Part shown: positions 35,195 to 35,210 of the stretch, one piece after another
Position numbering within the stretch: position 1 is the stretch's first letter
Layout of the letters: every line of letters begins with the position of its first letter
DNA from: Tritrichomonas foetus
Taxonomy: Eukaryota; Parabasalia; Tritrichomonadida; Tritrichomonadidae
Direction: 5' to 3'
Length of the DNA stretch: 35,210 nt
Assembly (NCBI GenBank): GCA_001839685.1
Contig: MLAK01000707.1
Span: forward strand, 38,564 to 73,773
Notes under the pieces: model-generated
Databases searched by the model: none
Told to the model about the DNA's origin: nothing
The model's input: the letters and a program-made list of their open reading frames with translations, nothing else
Translations under genes and position numbers: made by a program

Positions 35195-35210
35195 GTTTTT
35201 ATAATTATTT

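Overview
The window looks like nuclear DNA from a trichomonad (Parabasalia), most likely a Tritrichomonas-type genome. It is strongly AT-rich. All thirteen intact long genes are single uninterrupted ORFs. Several start codons have a trichomonad-style initiator (TCA+1 pyrimidine W) 15-23 nt upstream. The protein families also fit: a three-repeat Myb, a very large multi-membrane PAS/class III cyclase, a membrane-anchored S8 subtilisin and a bacterial-type pantothenate kinase. The species call is an inference. I saw no virus, transposon, CRISPR array, tRNA or rRNA.

Layout: 1-300 is a 20-bp tandem array cut by the window edge. Then come a CDK20/CCRK-like kinase (455-1492, -), an Ap4A phosphorylase (2920-3798, -) divergent from eIF2B-alpha (4161-5090, +), and a cyclic-nucleotide-gated-type channel (5608-7014, -) divergent from an MKP1-like dual-specificity phosphatase (7368-9029, +). 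Next are an A/B-type cyclin (9346-10311, -) and, across a 2.1-kb gap, a 3R-Myb factor (12430-13572, +). A decayed channel-like fragment (14004-14319, -) precedes a pseudokinase (14639-16588, -), the 1565-residue cyclase (16882-21579, -) and a type II pantothenate kinase (22755-23618, -). After a 1.7-kb gap with a decayed coding fragment comes a subtilisin (25384-28599, +) with lesion-like features at both ends. A hairpin cluster lies at 29519-29576, followed by a RhoGEF-PH-kelch protein (30020-34342, -). A 54-codon ORF (35030-35194, -) sits at the right edge.

Most of the content is signalling: CDK, cyclin, Myb, phosphatase, pseudokinase, cyclase, channel and RhoGEF. There are no operons and each gene seems to have its own short promoter. 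The cyclase and the CNBD channel would form a natural cAMP circuit, but each lacks a canonical arginine (transition-state Arg in the cyclase, phosphate-binding Arg in the channel). Functional linkage of neighbours is not implied in this lineage.

Most notable items: (1) three consecutive perfect hairpins followed by T8 at 29519-29600, a candidate non-coding RNA; (2) the subtilisin, whose promoter spacing points to an ATG one nucleotide out of frame and whose frame continues as coding-like sequence past its stop; (3) a near-identical TCAAT(C)TTGA element just upstream of three unrelated start codons; (4) an unrecognised small ORF of coding-like composition at the right edge; (5) a channel relic at 14.0-14.3 kb.

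Starts are given at ATG. Where an open frame continues upstream only through non-ATG codons, I moved the start to the first supported ATG.
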